64,000 nucleotides of DNA, taken from assembly GCF_030408595.1 (NCBI RefSeq), contig NZ_CP047080.1, positions 2,383,685 through 2,447,684 on the forward strand. The letters run 5' to 3'. The stretch is from Corynebacterium canis. Its GTDB lineage: Bacteria; Actinomycetota; Actinomycetes; Mycobacteriales; Mycobacteriaceae. A program made the position numbers and the translations under genes. How positions within the stretch are numbered: position 1 is the first letter of the stretch; every line of letters begins with the position of its first letter. The notes beneath the pieces are model-generated. The model saw nothing but the letters and a program-made list of their open reading frames with translations, was not told the DNA's origin and did no database searches. Shown in pieces: positions 1 through 9,452 of the stretch.

Positions 1-483
1 GACGACGTCTTCGAGGAGTTCGGCCTGTTGTTCGTCTTCGACTGCGGCCGCGAAATCCTCTAATTGCTTATTGACCTTTTGTTCGATCTGCCGGATCTCA
101 TTGGCAACGTTCTTTTCCACCCGATGCCGCAGCTTCTCCTGATCTTCGGCGGCTTCTGCTACCGGGGCCTCTTCCACTGCACCTTGTTTCGCCGCATCTT
201 GTTCCGTAGCGGCCTCTGCTGCGCTCGCCTCTTCCGACGGTGCCGCTGCTGCCGGTGCCGGTTCGCTAGGCTCCGCGGCGGGCGTAAGGGCATCCAACAA
301 GAGGTTCGCTTCGGACAGGCTGAGGGTGGATTGCGCCACCTTAACCAAGCCGAGTCGATCGAGTTCGATGACGAGTGTTCGGGAAGGCACGCCAAGCATC
401 TTGGCCAATGCGTGCACCCTTGTTTTCGCCCCCAATTGGGAACGATCAAAATTCTTCAAATTATCTCCAGTGGTGTCAGCCAC
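1..483 (-). CDS. rne: Ribonuclease E/G, N-terminal part (runs off the window)
   Basis: Only the first 161 codons are inside the window. RNase E/G cleaves single-stranded RNA in rRNA and mRNA processing. The start is GTG at 481-483, preceded by AAGGAG at the usual distance; the first residues read VADTTGDNLKNF. The stretch with AKTRVHALAKMLGVPSRTL resembles the IF2 N-terminal-like module that precedes the catalytic core of actinobacterial RNase E. It is followed by an Ala/Glu/Pro-rich low-complexity region (about residues 55-115) and a charged helical stretch. The S1 and catalytic domains lie beyond position 1. Assignment rests on this N-terminal architecture and on the adjacent ndk, the order I know from C. 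glutamicum. No stop appears in this frame up to the edge. Confidence 0.8.
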   Translation of the reverse strand, partial: MADTTGDNLKNFDRSQLGAKTRVHALAKMLGVPSRTLVIELDRLGLVKVAQSTLSLSEANLLLDALTPAAEPSEPAPAAAAPSEEASAAEAATEQDAAKQGAVEEAPVAEAAEDQEKLRHRVEKNVANEIRQIEQKVNKQLEDFAAAVEDEQQAELLEDVV

Positions 484-882
484 CGTTTCTCCTTTAACCA
501 CGCGCATGCAAAAATTCCCCGGGCGCGAGGCACACAAACCTAGATCGCGAGCCGCACAGGGAATGAACTTTTTCAAGCTTCACGCAAGGTGCTTGGCACC
601 TCGCCAAACCCATTGTTTCACACCGCACCCCCAGAACCTTGCCAGATTGCGTAACTGCCGCGGCGTCGATAAGCGTTATCAGTAAGACCCTAGGGCGTCG
701 CATGGTGGCTCAAGCTCGCGCGTAAGCTTGGTCAGACCTCCGCTCACCCAGGGTCGAACGGGAGCGCCCCCGCACCCCAATACGGGGGTATAAACAAGTC
801 CACCGCATTCGATACTCAGTGCCCACAACCAAAACGAAAGCCGCCCCTCGGCGGAGCGGCGAACACGCGGTGCGTTGGCAAA
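484..882. other. Intergenic region between rne and ndk
   Basis: No convincing gene. The part next to 484 must hold the rne promoter and leader. The part next to 882 holds the likely ndk terminator (831-860). Short open frames on both strands here have no ribosome binding site or recognisable composition. Confidence 0.6.
831..860 (-). terminator. Likely rho-independent terminator of ndk
   Basis: On the minus strand an 8-bp GC-rich stem (GCCGCTCC paired with GGGGCGGC, one G·T pair) with a five-base loop is followed by TTTCGTTTT. It lies about 22 bases after the ndk stop. Confidence 0.6.
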
Positions 883-1293
883 TTACAGGTTTGGGAACCA
901 GATTGCGATCTCGCGGGCGGCGGACTCCGGCGAATCGGAACCATGCACAACATTGGCGGCAACCTCAAGAGCAAAGTCGCCGCGAATGGTGCCGGGGGTC
1001 GCCTTCGCCACGGGGTCGGTGCCGCCGGCGAGCTGACGCCAAGCCTCGATGGCGCGCGGGCCTTCGACCACACCTGCGACGAGGGGTGCGGACGTAATGA
1101 ACTCGACAAGCTCGCCGAAGAACGGCTTATCCACGTGCTCCGCATAGTGCTTTTCGGCGGTGGCCTTGTCCGCAACGCGCAGGTCCATGGCGGTAATCTT
1201 CAGGCCCTTGCGCTCGATGCGGGAAATGATTTCGCCGATAAGGCCGCGTTCGACGCCATCGGGCTTGATCAGAATCAGGGTACGTTCAGTCAT
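883..1293 (-). CDS. ndk: Nucleoside diphosphate kinase
   Basis: Cytosolic enzyme that transfers the gamma-phosphate of a nucleoside triphosphate to nucleoside diphosphates through a phosphohistidine. The 136-residue protein is full length for the family. It starts [20 protein letters not shown], the standard N-terminus, so the upstream in-frame extension to 1338 was not used. The active-site histidine is His117 in [12 protein letters not shown], with the family-typical substrate residues around it. It is read towards rne. A hairpin terminator follows. In C. glutamicum, as I recall, ndk is adjacent to the DUF4233 gene and folC; here about 7.7 kb with the putrescine and symporter genes lies between them. 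Confidence 0.97.
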   Translation of the reverse strand: MTERTLILIKPDGVERGLIGEIISRIERKGLKITAMDLRVADKATAEKHYAEHVDKPFFGELVEFITSAPLVAGVVEGPRAIEAWRQLAGGTDPVAKATPGTIRGDFALEVAANVVHGSDSPESAAREIAIWFPNL

Positions 1294-1531
1294 GGTTAAT
1301 AACTTACCTTGCTTTTCTGGCGCGCCGTCAGCGCCCAACAGGCGAATCTACAAAGTGGACAAATTGATGCGGAAAATTCGCCACCATGACTAAAGACGGA
1401 TACCACTGTGACAGGCACCATAGCAACCATGTTGCACAGCTAACACCCTCTCATACTCGGTGAGGTGACGCACTATCCCCGCCCGGTCGGCGATTGCGGC
1501 CACCCGCCCGCACACGGTAGGAGCAAGTTCA

Positions 1532-2959
1532 ATGTCCAGTTTTTATAAACAAAACTTTATCAACAACGAGTTCTGCGACGCCCACGGCACGGAACGCATC
1601 ACGCTGATCAGCCCGGTCACGGAGGAACCCGTTGGCGAAAGCCCGATCTCAGACAAGACCGACATAGACCGCGCCGTCACGGCCGCCGCAAAAGCCTTCG
1701 AAAGCTGGCGCAATATCACGCCCGGCGAACGGCAGAAATACCTCCTTGATATCGCGGACGCCGTGGAGCAGCACGCCGACGAACTCGCCGAAATCCAGTG
1801 CGAAGAGACCGGCCAATTGGTGGCCATGGTGAAATCCGAAGAGGTACTCGCGGGCGCCAACCAATTGCGGTTCTTCGCGGGCGCGGCGCGAATGCTCCAC
1901 GGCCTCGCAACGGGGGAATACATGGCGGGCCACACCTCTTCCATTCGCCGCGAGCCGCTCGGGGTGATCGCCCAGGTGGCGCCGTGGAATTATCCGCTGA
2001 TGATGGCGTTTTGGAAGCTCGGCCCGGCCCTCGCGGCGGGCAATACTGTGGTGCTGAAACCCTCCGACACCACCCCGAGCTCCACGCTCAAACTTGCGGA
2101 ACTCATCGGCGGGATCCTGCCGCCAGGGGTGGTCAATATCGTGCTTGGCGACGCCAGCACCGGCGCCGCCCTCGTCGAACACCCGGTGGTTCGCATGGCC
2201 GCCATTACCGGTTCCGTCCCCGCCGGGCGCGCCGTCGGGCGTTCTGCCGGGGAAAACCTGAAACGCAGCCACCTCGAGCTGGGCGGCAAAGCGCCGGTGA
2301 TCGTGTGCGCCGACGCCGATTTGCCCGCCGCCGCGGAAACCATCGCCGCCACCGGCATTTTCAATGGCGGCCAGGACTGCACCGCAGCCACTCGAATCAT
2401 TGTTCAGGCGAGCGTGGCGGCTGAATTCGTGGACCTGCTGGTCGCCGAGGCGGAAAAACTCAAGCCCGGCCACCCCAAGGACGAGGACGCGTTCTACGGC
2501 GCCATGAACAACGCCAAGCACTTTGCCAAGGTGCAGCGCATACTCGCGGAACTGCCGCCGCACGCCACGGTTCGCACCGGTGGCAACCGCGTCGGCGATA
2601 AGGGCTACTACTTGGCCCCGACGGTGATCACGGGGCTGCGGCAGGACGATCGGGAGATCCAGGAAGAGATCTTCGGCCCCGTCCTTACCGTGCAAACTTT
2701 CGACACGATCGACGAGGCGCTGCACATGGCGAACGACGTCGCCTATGGCCTCGCGTCCTCCGTATGGACCACCGACCTGCATACCTCCGAGCGAGCCAGC
2801 CGCGAACTCGAGTTCGGTTGCGTGTGGGTGAACTGCCACATCCCGCTGGTGGCCGAGATGCCGCACGGCGGGTTCAAGGATTCCGGTTACGGAAAGGACC
2901 TTTCCCTCTACAGCGTGGAGGAATACACCCGCATCAAGCACGTTATGGTCGCACACTAA
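1532..2959 (+). CDS. Aldehyde dehydrogenase, probably 4-aminobutyraldehyde dehydrogenase
   Basis: NAD(P)+-dependent aldehyde dehydrogenase of 475 residues, full length. Catalytic elements are visible: Asn153 in APWNYP, Lys176 in LKPSDT, Glu249 in LELGGK and the nucleophile Cys283 in GGQDCTAA. The start at 1532 has GGAG nine bases upstream. The gene is 16 bases before putrescine oxidase, which produces 4-aminobutanal, so oxidation of that aldehyde to 4-aminobutyrate is the likely role; the substrate is inferred from context, since family motifs do not fix it. First gene of an apparent four-gene operon ending near the terminator at 6895-6925. Product would feed GabT and GabD encoded further on. 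Confidence 0.88.
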   Translation: MSSFYKQNFINNEFCDAHGTERITLISPVTEEPVGESPISDKTDIDRAVTAAAKAFESWRNITPGERQKYLLDIADAVEQHADELAEIQCEETGQLVAMVKSEEVLAGANQLRFFAGAARMLHGLATGEYMAGHTSSIRREPLGVIAQVAPWNYPLMMAFWKLGPALAAGNTVVLKPSDTTPSSTLKLAELIGGILPPGVVNIVLGDASTGAALVEHPVVRMAAITGSVPAGRAVGRSAGENLKRSHLELGGKAPVIVCADADLPAAAETIAATGIFNGGQDCTAATRIIVQASVAAEFVDLLVAEAEKLKPGHPKDEDAFYGAMNNAKHFAKVQRILAELPPHATVRTGGNRVGDKGYYLAPTVITGLRQDDREIQEEIFGPVLTVQTFDTIDEALHMANDVAYGLASSVWTTDLHTSERASRELEFGCVWVNCHIPLVAEMPHGGFKDSGYGKDLSLYSVEEYTRIKHVMVAH

Positions 2960-2975
2960 TTCGAGGAGAACACTG

Positions 2976-4352
2976 ATGACTGAACCTAACCACACTGTCG
3001 AAGTCGCGATCGTCGGCGCGGGTCCCGCCGGCCTTTCGGCCGCATACCGGCTCCAACAGCAGGGCATTTCCTGCCACGTTTTGGAGGCGCGGGACCGCGT
3101 CGGCGGACGCACTCGAAGCGACGTCATGGACGGCGCATGGTACGAAATCGGCGGCCAATGGGTGTCCCCCGACCAGACCGAGTTAAAAGTGCTGCTTTCG
3201 GAACTGGGTTTGGAGACCTACCAGCGCTACCGCGAGGGCGATTCCATCTACCTTGCGCCGAACGGTGAGGTGCGCCGTTACACCGGCGAAATTTTCCCCT
3301 GCGCCCCCGAGACGCAACGCGAAATCGAACGCCTGATCAAGATTCTCGACGACCTGACCGCCGCCATGGACCCCGAGGCACCGTGGGATCACCCGCAGGC
3401 CCGCGAGCTGGACACCGTCAGCTTCAAGCATTGGCTGGAGCAAGAATCCGACGATGCGGAGGCTCGCAATAATATCGGCCTGTTTATCGCCGGCGGCATG
3501 CTCACCAAGCCTGCGCACGCGTTTTCGGCGTTGCAGGCGGTGCATATGGCGGCGTCGGCAGGCAGTTTCTCCAACCTCGTGGACGAGGATTTCATTCTCG
3601 ACGCCCGCGTCATCGGCGGCATGCAGAAAGTTTCGCTGGCACTGGCTGAGCGCATCGGTTCCGAACACATCACGCTGGGAACCCCAGTGCGAACCATCGA
3701 TTATTCAAACCCCGAATTCGTAACTGTGTACGGAGACAACGGCGTCACGGTGCGCGCCAAATACGTCATCTTGGCGGTGCCACCCACCCTGTATCACCGC
3801 ATCAGCTACGTACCGGAAATGCCACGCCTGCAACACCTGATGCACCAATACCAATCCATGGGTCTGGTAATTAAGGTGCACGCCACCTATGACACGCCGT
3901 TCTGGCGGGACAAGGGCCTTTCCGGCACCTGTTTCTCAGCGGCACACCTAGTGCAGGAGATCTACGACAATACCAACCACGGCGACCAGCGCGGCACCCT
4001 CGTGGGCTTTGTGGCGGACGAGAAGGCCGACGAGATGTTTAAGCTCAGCGCCGCGGAACGCAAGGCGACCATCCTCGCCGCAATGGCCGAGATGCTGGGC
4101 GAGGAAACCAAACATCCTGTCGCCTACTACGAGTCGGACTGGGGTTCGGAAGAGTGGACGCGGGGCGCATACGCCGCTTCCTACGATCTGGGTGGATTGA
4201 GCCGCTTCGGCCGCTATAACAACGACCCGGTGGATCGCATCCACTTCGCCTGCGCCGATATCGCGGGAGCGGGCTACCAGCACGTCGACGGTGCGGTCCG
4301 CATGGGGCACCGGGTTGCCGCAACTTTGAGCGAATTGTTGCGGGAGCAATAA
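2976..4352 (+). CDS. puo: Putrescine oxidase (FAD-dependent amine oxidase)
   Basis: Oxidises putrescine with O2 to 4-aminobutanal, ammonia and hydrogen peroxide. The 458-residue protein begins with the FAD dinucleotide-binding motif (VAIVGAGPAGLSAAYRL, residues 10-26), followed by the flavin-contact motifs VLEARDRVGGRT and EIGGQWVSPDQTEL. It closely resembles from memory the Rhodococcus/Micrococcus putrescine oxidases through blocks such as LFIAGGMLTKPAHAFSALQ and ESDWGSEEWTRGAYAASYD, and ends with the second FAD segment (GYQHVDGAVRMG). The start has GAGGAG upstream. Its stop TAA shares one base with the next ATG, indicating translational coupling. Peroxide production may explain the neighbouring stress protein. 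Confidence 0.93.
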   Translation: MTEPNHTVEVAIVGAGPAGLSAAYRLQQQGISCHVLEARDRVGGRTRSDVMDGAWYEIGGQWVSPDQTELKVLLSELGLETYQRYREGDSIYLAPNGEVRRYTGEIFPCAPETQREIERLIKILDDLTAAMDPEAPWDHPQARELDTVSFKHWLEQESDDAEARNNIGLFIAGGMLTKPAHAFSALQAVHMAASAGSFSNLVDEDFILDARVIGGMQKVSLALAERIGSEHITLGTPVRTIDYSNPEFVTVYGDNGVTVRAKYVILAVPPTLYHRISYVPEMPRLQHLMHQYQSMGLVIKVHATYDTPFWRDKGLSGTCFSAAHLVQEIYDNTNHGDQRGTLVGFVADEKADEMFKLSAAERKATILAAMAEMLGEETKHPVAYYESDWGSEEWTRGAYAASYDLGGLSRFGRYNNDPVDRIHFACADIAGAGYQHVDGAVRMGHRVAATLSELLREQ

Positions 4353-5194
4353 TGAAGTGCATCGTTGGCTACGAGGCCACCCCCACTGGCATCGATGCCA
4401 TCACCGCCGGCATAGATCTGGCGCGTTGCCTCAGACTCGAGCTGGATATCGTGCTGGTGCTGCGGCACCACGACGAATTCAATCAGGCATACCCGCCCAC
4501 CGGCCACAACGACGATATCTTTGTTCGACAGGGATTCACGTGGCTTGAGGGCGCGCTCAAGATGATCCCGCCGGATGTGACGGCAACCGGACATCTGGTA
4601 TCAGCGCATTCCACCGCCGCAGGTTTGGTCCGGGCGGCGGAACACGCCGGGGCGAGCATGATCGTGGTGGGCGCGGCGTCGACAAGCCCGTTAAAGCGGC
4701 ATCGGTTGGGCACCGTGGCGCAGGATTTGCTGTACGGTTCGCCGGTGCCGATCGCGTTGGCGCCGCGCGGGCATCGCAGCACAAAAATCGAGCGTTTAAA
4801 TTGTGCGGTCGGACGGCTTCCCGGCGCGAATCCCCTGGTAGGCGTGGGTTTGACGCTGGCGGAGCATTCGGGCCTTCCGCTGCGTTTGGTGGCCTTGGCT
4901 ACCGATTCCGGCACCGCCCAAACGCACACCGAACACGTGCTCAAACAAGCTATCGAAACCACGGGGATTGACTTGCCGGTTGAGATCAAAATCGGCGAGG
5001 GTGAAGACGTTGCGGAAGCGGCACGCAGCGTGGGTTGGCACGACGGCGATCTGCTGTTCGTGGGCTCCTCCCGGGTGGCCACATCGCGCACCGTATTCCT
5101 CGGGGCGGTGTCCATGAAAATCCTTCGTGAGCTGGAAGTTCCAATGATCGTCGTGCCGCGCGATTACACCATATCCCATGGAGGTTCACCATGA
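4352..5194 (+). CDS. Universal stress protein, tandem UspA domains
   Basis: 280 residues with two UspA-type alpha/beta domains. Each ends with a recognisable nucleotide-binding loop: VVGAASTSPLKRHRLGTVAQ in the first half and VGSSRVATSRTVFLGAVS in the second. Such proteins bind ATP or other adenine ligands and accompany stress or growth-arrest states. The start overlaps the putrescine oxidase stop by one base and the stop overlaps the permease start by four, so it is embedded in the putrescine operon. A role linked to amine uptake or peroxide stress is inferred only from this position. Confidence 0.85.
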   Translation: MKCIVGYEATPTGIDAITAGIDLARCLRLELDIVLVLRHHDEFNQAYPPTGHNDDIFVRQGFTWLEGALKMIPPDVTATGHLVSAHSTAAGLVRAAEHAGASMIVVGAASTSPLKRHRLGTVAQDLLYGSPVPIALAPRGHRSTKIERLNCAVGRLPGANPLVGVGLTLAEHSGLPLRLVALATDSGTAQTHTEHVLKQAIETTGIDLPVEIKIGEGEDVAEAARSVGWHDGDLLFVGSSRVATSRTVFLGAVSMKILRELEVPMIVVPRDYTISHGGSP

Positions 5195-6774
5195 GTGACT
5201 CCTTTGTTCAAAAAGGCCTATCCAGCAATTCCGTCGGCATGATTTCGGCGGCCGTTATCGGCATCAGCTGCATCGCCCCGGCGTACACCCTTTCGGGCGG
5301 TTTAGGTCCCACGGCGAGCGAGGTGGGCGAACACCTCCCGGCCATTTTCCTCGTGGGTTTTATCCCCATGTTCTTGGTGGCCATCGGGTACCGGGAACTC
5401 AATTCCTCGATGCCCGATTCGGGCACCACCTTCACCTGGGCCACGCGCGCATTCGGGCCGGTCATCGGCTGGCTCGGCGGGTGGGGGTTGCTTGCGGCGA
5501 CGGTGCTGGTGCTCTCAAACCTGGCTGGCATTGCGGTCTCGTTCTTCTACCTACTGCTCGCCCAAGTGTTCGGAAAACCGGAGCTTGCGGACCTTGCGAA
5601 TAACACCGCTGTCAACGTTGCCACCTGCTTCGTATTCATCGTGATCGCGGCGTATATTTCCTACCGCGGCATGGACACGACCAAGACCCTGCAATACGCG
5701 CTCGTGGGTTTCCAACTCGTGGTGCTGGTGCTCTTTAGCTGCATGGCGCTCTTCAAAGCCAATACCGGACAAGCGTTCGACGCTACCCCGATTTCGCTCG
5801 AATGGTTAAACCCCTTCGGCGTGGAAAGTTTCTCCGCCTTTGCCGCGGGGATCGCCCTTTCGGTTTTTATCTATTGGGGCTGGGACGTGGTGCTCACCAT
5901 GAGCGAGGAGACGGAAGGCGCGCACTCCACACCGGGCAGGGCGGCCACCGCCACGATCCTGGTGATCGTCTTTTTGTACCAATTAATCGCATTCGCAACT
6001 GTGAGCTTTTCCGGCACCAGCGATGGGCGCTATGGATTGGGCAACCAGGCGATTCAAGCAAATATTTTCGCCGAGCTGGCGGGGCCGGTGATGGGGCCGC
6101 TTGCGATCCTGATGTCGCTGGCCGTGCTTGGATCCTCCGCGGCGTCGCTCCAATCCACCTTTATTAGCCCGGCGCGCACGCTGCTGGCGATGGGCTACTA
6201 CAAAGCACTTCCGAAAAGCTTTGCGCATATTTCCCCGAAGCATCAGAGTCCGGACGTAGCCACATGGGTTGCCGCCGGAATCTCCTTCGCCTTCTACGCG
6301 ATCATGCGCGTGATCAGCGAGGCCGTGCTGTGGGACACGATTACGGCATTGGGCATGATGGTGTGCTTCTATTACGCGATCACCGCCTTCGCCTGCGTGT
6401 GGTATTTCCGCAAGGAAAGCTGGCGCAGCGCAAAGACCCTGGTAAGCCAGCTGGTGTGCCCGCTTATTGGGGGCATCCTGCTCCTGGTGTTCTTTGTGCA
6501 AACCTCCTATGACGCAATGGATCCGAGTTATGGCTCCGGCTCCTCGCTATTCGGCATCGGCCTGGTGTTTATCCTGGGCGTGGCCGTGCTGGTCAGCGGA
6601 TTACTGGTGCTGGCCGTCACCTGGATTCGCAGCCCCGATTTCTTCCGCAGCAAGGGGTTGCGGCGCGGGCTGCCCACCGACGATGTGGTGCTTATGGAGG
6701 ACACAACCATCAGCGTCTTCGACCACCCCGCCGAGACGGAGACCGTGGCCTCGACGGCGCAGCGAAAACCCTAA
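5191..6774 (+). CDS. APC-family amino acid/polyamine permease, probable putrescine importer
   Basis: 527-residue polytopic membrane protein with about 12 hydrophobic segments and the APC superfamily signature early in the protein (GISCIAPAYTLSGGLGPTA, then FLVGFIPMFLVAIGYREL). It resembles PuuP-like and other amine permeases. It is the last gene of the operon with putrescine oxidase, its ATG overlapping the stress-protein stop (ATGA). Import of putrescine or a related amine is therefore the best guess; substrate is inferred from context. The C-terminal cytoplasmic tail is charged and has no domain I recognise. A terminator hairpin follows about 120 bases later. Confidence 0.85.
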   Translation: MSDSFVQKGLSSNSVGMISAAVIGISCIAPAYTLSGGLGPTASEVGEHLPAIFLVGFIPMFLVAIGYRELNSSMPDSGTTFTWATRAFGPVIGWLGGWGLLAATVLVLSNLAGIAVSFFYLLLAQVFGKPELADLANNTAVNVATCFVFIVIAAYISYRGMDTTKTLQYALVGFQLVVLVLFSCMALFKANTGQAFDATPISLEWLNPFGVESFSAFAAGIALSVFIYWGWDVVLTMSEETEGAHSTPGRAATATILVIVFLYQLIAFATVSFSGTSDGRYGLGNQAIQANIFAELAGPVMGPLAILMSLAVLGSSAASLQSTFISPARTLLAMGYYKALPKSFAHISPKHQSPDVATWVAAGISFAFYAIMRVISEAVLWDTITALGMMVCFYYAITAFACVWYFRKESWRSAKTLVSQLVCPLIGGILLLVFFVQTSYDAMDPSYGSGSSLFGIGLVFILGVAVLVSGLLVLAVTWIRSPDFFRSKGLRRGLPTDDVVLMEDTTISVFDHPAETETVASTAQRKP

Positions 6775-6894
6775 CTCCTTGGGGTGTATTCATGGGGTGT
6801 TCTCTGACCCCGCGCGCGAACGCCTGTCCAAGTGCGGCGCAAAGGAGAACCGCTCTGTGACCGACCTCTCCGAAAGATAAGCTTAAGCGCTTGA

Positions 6895-6925
6895 AAAATG
6901 CCCCCGAAAGGGGCGTTTTTGTGTT
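6895..6925 (+). terminator. Rho-independent terminator of the putrescine operon
   Basis: Hairpin GCCCC-CGAAA-GGGGC at 6900-6914, flanked by AAAAAT on the left and GTTTTTGTGTTTT on the right. This is a textbook plus-strand terminator, about 120 bases after the permease stop. Between 6926 and 7053 I see only the leader of the next operon, with no further gene. Confidence 0.85.
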
Positions 6926-7053
6926 TTAGGCCACACCTATAAGTGCTGCTCCTCCCCCTCTTTTAAAAAATGCATCGCGCAGACCTCTTCTCAGCAGCAC
7001 CTAAAAAGGTTTCAATTCCTTAAAAGTGATCCAGACCACTTGAGAGGAGAATT

Positions 7054-7377
7054 GTGTCCCCGATTATAGAATCCGAGTCCTTCGTGGCTGAGCAGAACAG
7101 CCCCGAATTCCAGCAATTGCGAAAAACCTTCCGAGGTTTCGCCTTCCCCGTCACCATCGGCTTTCTTGGCTGGTACCTCTTCTACATTGTTACGGCTACC
7201 TTTGCCGCCGATTTTGTGAAAACCCCTGTCCTCGGAGTCATCAACATTGGGATGATCCTGGGCCTCGCCCAGTTTGTCACCGCAGGCCTGGTCACTTGGG
7301 CCTATGTTCGCTTCGCTGACAACAAAATTGACCCCGCCACCGAGGCAATTCGCAACCGCTTGGAGCTCTCCCCATGA
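7054..7377 (+). CDS. DUF485 membrane protein, partner of the downstream symporter
   Basis: 107 residues with two transmembrane helices (about residues 32-52 and 64-86) and the DUF485 pattern FRGFAFPVTIGFLGWYL. Such small proteins are almost always encoded directly before acetate permease-type sodium symporters (YjcH–ActP in E. coli, the gene before mctC in C. glutamicum). The start is GTG at 7054 with GAGAGGAGA immediately upstream. Its stop overlaps the symporter ATG by four bases (ATGA), giving translational coupling. The precise role in transport is not established in what I know. Confidence 0.85.
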   Translation: MSPIIESESFVAEQNSPEFQQLRKTFRGFAFPVTIGFLGWYLFYIVTATFAADFVKTPVLGVINIGMILGLAQFVTAGLVTWAYVRFADNKIDPATEAIRNRLELSP

Positions 7378-8975
7378 ACCAAAACGTAGATACCGGCAAT
7401 CCGATTCTCAATATTTCCATCTTCGCGATCTTCATTGTCGCTACCCTCACAGTGGTCATCCGCACCACCCGCAAGACTTCCCAAAAAGGTTCCGATTTCT
7501 ATACCGGCGGTGCTGCCTTTTCCGGCTGGCAAAACGGCTTGGCTATCTCTGGGGACTACCTTTCCGCAGCAGCTTTCCTCGGCGTCACTGGCGCCATCGC
7601 GATGTACGGCTACGATGGCTTCATCTACTCCATCGGATTCCTCATCGCGCTACTCGTTGCACTCGTGCTAGTAGCCGAGCCACTACGCAATACCGGGCGC
7701 TTTACCATGGCGGATGTTTTGTCTTTCCGCCTCAAGCAACGACCAGTTCGCACCGCAGCGGCAATCACCACCCTCGCAGTTTCCCTGTTCTATCTCATCG
7801 CCCAAATGGCTGGCGCCGGCGGTTTGGTTGCTCTTCTTTTGGGGCTCGAAGGCAAAGCCGCCCAAGCAGCCGTGGTTGCAATCGTTGGAATTTTGATGAT
7901 CGTCTATGTCCTCGTCGGCGGAATGAAGGGCACCACATATGTGCAGATGATTAAAGCCGTGCTACTGGTTGGTGGTTCTGCGATCATCACCCTCCTCACT
8001 TTCGTAGCCATCCAGGGAGGTTTCCAAGCAACACTCGAGGCGGCAGTGAGCCAGCACCCCCGCGGCGAGGAAATCCTAGGTCCTGGCCTGCGCTACGGGG
8101 CTAACACCCTCACCAAGCTTGATTTCATGTCCTTGGCCATTGCCTGCGTTATGGGCACCGCTGGCCTGCCGCATGTGTTGATGCGCTTTTACACGGTTCC
8201 TTCCGCGCGCGTCGCCCGTCGCTCAATGACCTGGACCATCGCTATCGTTGCATTATTCTTCCTACTTACCGTGGTCATGGGGTACGGTGCCACCGCACTG
8301 GTAGGCACGGAAGCTATTCAAAACGCTCCGGGTGGTAGCAACTCCGCCGTCTTGCTACTCGCAGCCAGGGTTGGCGGCTCCTTCTTTATGGCGGTGATCT
8401 CCGCTATTGGCTTCGCTACAATCCTCGCGGTGGTTGCTGGTTTGACTATCTCCGCATCCGCTTCTGTCGCACATGATCTTTATAACTCCGTCCTGCGCCA
8501 TGGAAAGGCAACAGAAGAAGAGCAAGTTCGTGTTTCCCGCATCACCGTTGTGGTTATCGGTATCGCCTCCATTTTCTTAGGGATCGGTGCAATGGGGCAA
8601 AACATCGCTTTCTTGGTCACCCTCGCGCTGGCCATCGCGGCGTCCGCAAATCTGCCCACCATCATTTACTCGCTGTACTGGCGCAAGTTCAACACCACCG
8701 GCGCACTATTTTCAATGTACGGCGGCCTACTCACTGCGATTATCCTCATCGTTTTCTCTCCCGCAGTGTCAGGCGTACCGACGGCCATGCTTCCGAACCT
8801 AAATTTTGCATGGTTCCCACTCACCAACCCAGCCCTTATTTCCGTACCAGCGGGATTCCTTTTGGGAATCATTGGTAGCAAGATCGGCAAACCTGATAAT
8901 TTGGACGACCTAGCCGCTGAAATGGAGGTTCGTTCCCTCACCGGTGCCGGAGTAGCGAAAGCTATCTCCCACTAA
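7374..8975 (+). CDS. mctC: Sodium:solute symporter, MctC/ActP-type monocarboxylate transporter
   Basis: 533-residue SSS-family transporter with about 13 membrane segments. Conserved blocks include SDFYTGGAAFSGWQNGLAIS, GDYLSAAAFLGVTGAI and GTAGLPHVLMRFYTV, typical of ActP and of C. glutamicum MctC, which takes up acetate, pyruvate and propionate. Substrate range here is inferred from similarity and from the DUF485 partner upstream. The codon use of both genes looks more like that of highly expressed genes and less GC-rich than the flanking putrescine operon. RamA/RamB control is known for C. glutamicum mctC, but I could not identify sites with certainty. Convergent with the DUF4233–folC–valS operon. 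Confidence 0.88.
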   Translation: MNQNVDTGNPILNISIFAIFIVATLTVVIRTTRKTSQKGSDFYTGGAAFSGWQNGLAISGDYLSAAAFLGVTGAIAMYGYDGFIYSIGFLIALLVALVLVAEPLRNTGRFTMADVLSFRLKQRPVRTAAAITTLAVSLFYLIAQMAGAGGLVALLLGLEGKAAQAAVVAIVGILMIVYVLVGGMKGTTYVQMIKAVLLVGGSAIITLLTFVAIQGGFQATLEAAVSQHPRGEEILGPGLRYGANTLTKLDFMSLAIACVMGTAGLPHVLMRFYTVPSARVARRSMTWTIAIVALFFLLTVVMGYGATALVGTEAIQNAPGGSNSAVLLLAARVGGSFFMAVISAIGFATILAVVAGLTISASASVAHDLYNSVLRHGKATEEEQVRVSRITVVVIGIASIFLGIGAMGQNIAFLVTLALAIAASANLPTIIYSLYWRKFNTTGALFSMYGGLLTAIILIVFSPAVSGVPTAMLPNLNFAWFPLTNPALISVPAGFLLGIIGSKIGKPDNLDDLAAEMEVRSLTGAGVAKAISH

Positions 8976-9026
8976 GGAAAGCCCCGCGCACCTGACCCGG
9001 TAGCCCTTCCCGGCCGCCGGGTCCGA

Positions 9027-9452
9027 TCACGTGTGTTGGGTGGTCAGCAGCCCGCGCTTCATCCTGGCGATAAGGTTGCGCCGCAGGTGCAGGATGTACC
9101 ACCACACTGCGATAAAGATCAGGGCCATGATCCCCATCGAAGGGTGCACGATAAAGCCGATCAGTGCGAATGCCTGCAGCACCAAGTTGACGGACATCGC
9201 CCACGGTCGGCTTTGCACGAATGCCGCTAGCAGCATGGCCACGCCGACTGCGGTGACATACACCCAGTTGAAGGTGGTCCAGTATGCGCCGTTGTCCACT
9301 CGGGCGATCACGGTGAGCACGAGCAGAATGGCGATCGCTTCCATGACCAGCGTCCCAGCGATCACCCCGCGCAGCCCTTTGAGCGGGTCTTTTTCCGGCG
9401 CGTGGCCGGGCCCGAGCGGACCGTATTCAACCTGTTCGTTGGACTCGCTCAT
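9027..9452 (-). CDS. DUF4233 membrane protein
   Basis: 141 residues with four hydrophobic segments (about residues 28-50, 60-80, 83-100 and 103-120) after a short polar N-terminus. The PLKGLRGVIAGTLVMEAIAI pattern is typical of the actinobacterial DUF4233 family, regularly found next to folC. Its start overlaps the folC stop by four bases, and it is the last gene of the valS–folC–DUF4233 operon. Function unknown. Confidence 0.85.
   Translation of the reverse strand: MSESNEQVEYGPLGPGHAPEKDPLKGLRGVIAGTLVMEAIAILLVLTVIARVDNGAYWTTFNWVYVTAVGVAMLLAAFVQSRPWAMSVNLVLQAFALIGFIVHPSMGIMALIFIAVWWYILHLRRNLIARMKRGLLTTQHT

Noticed and set aside
1649..3127. 492-residue minus-strand open frame over the aldehyde dehydrogenase gene
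   Set aside because: Antisense shadow; the sense strand has full catalytic motifs and a ribosome site.
7022..7042. Imperfect AGTGATCCAGACCACT palindrome as GlxR site before the symporter operon
   Set aside because: Only seven of ten arm bases fit TGTGA-N6-TCACA; too weak to claim.
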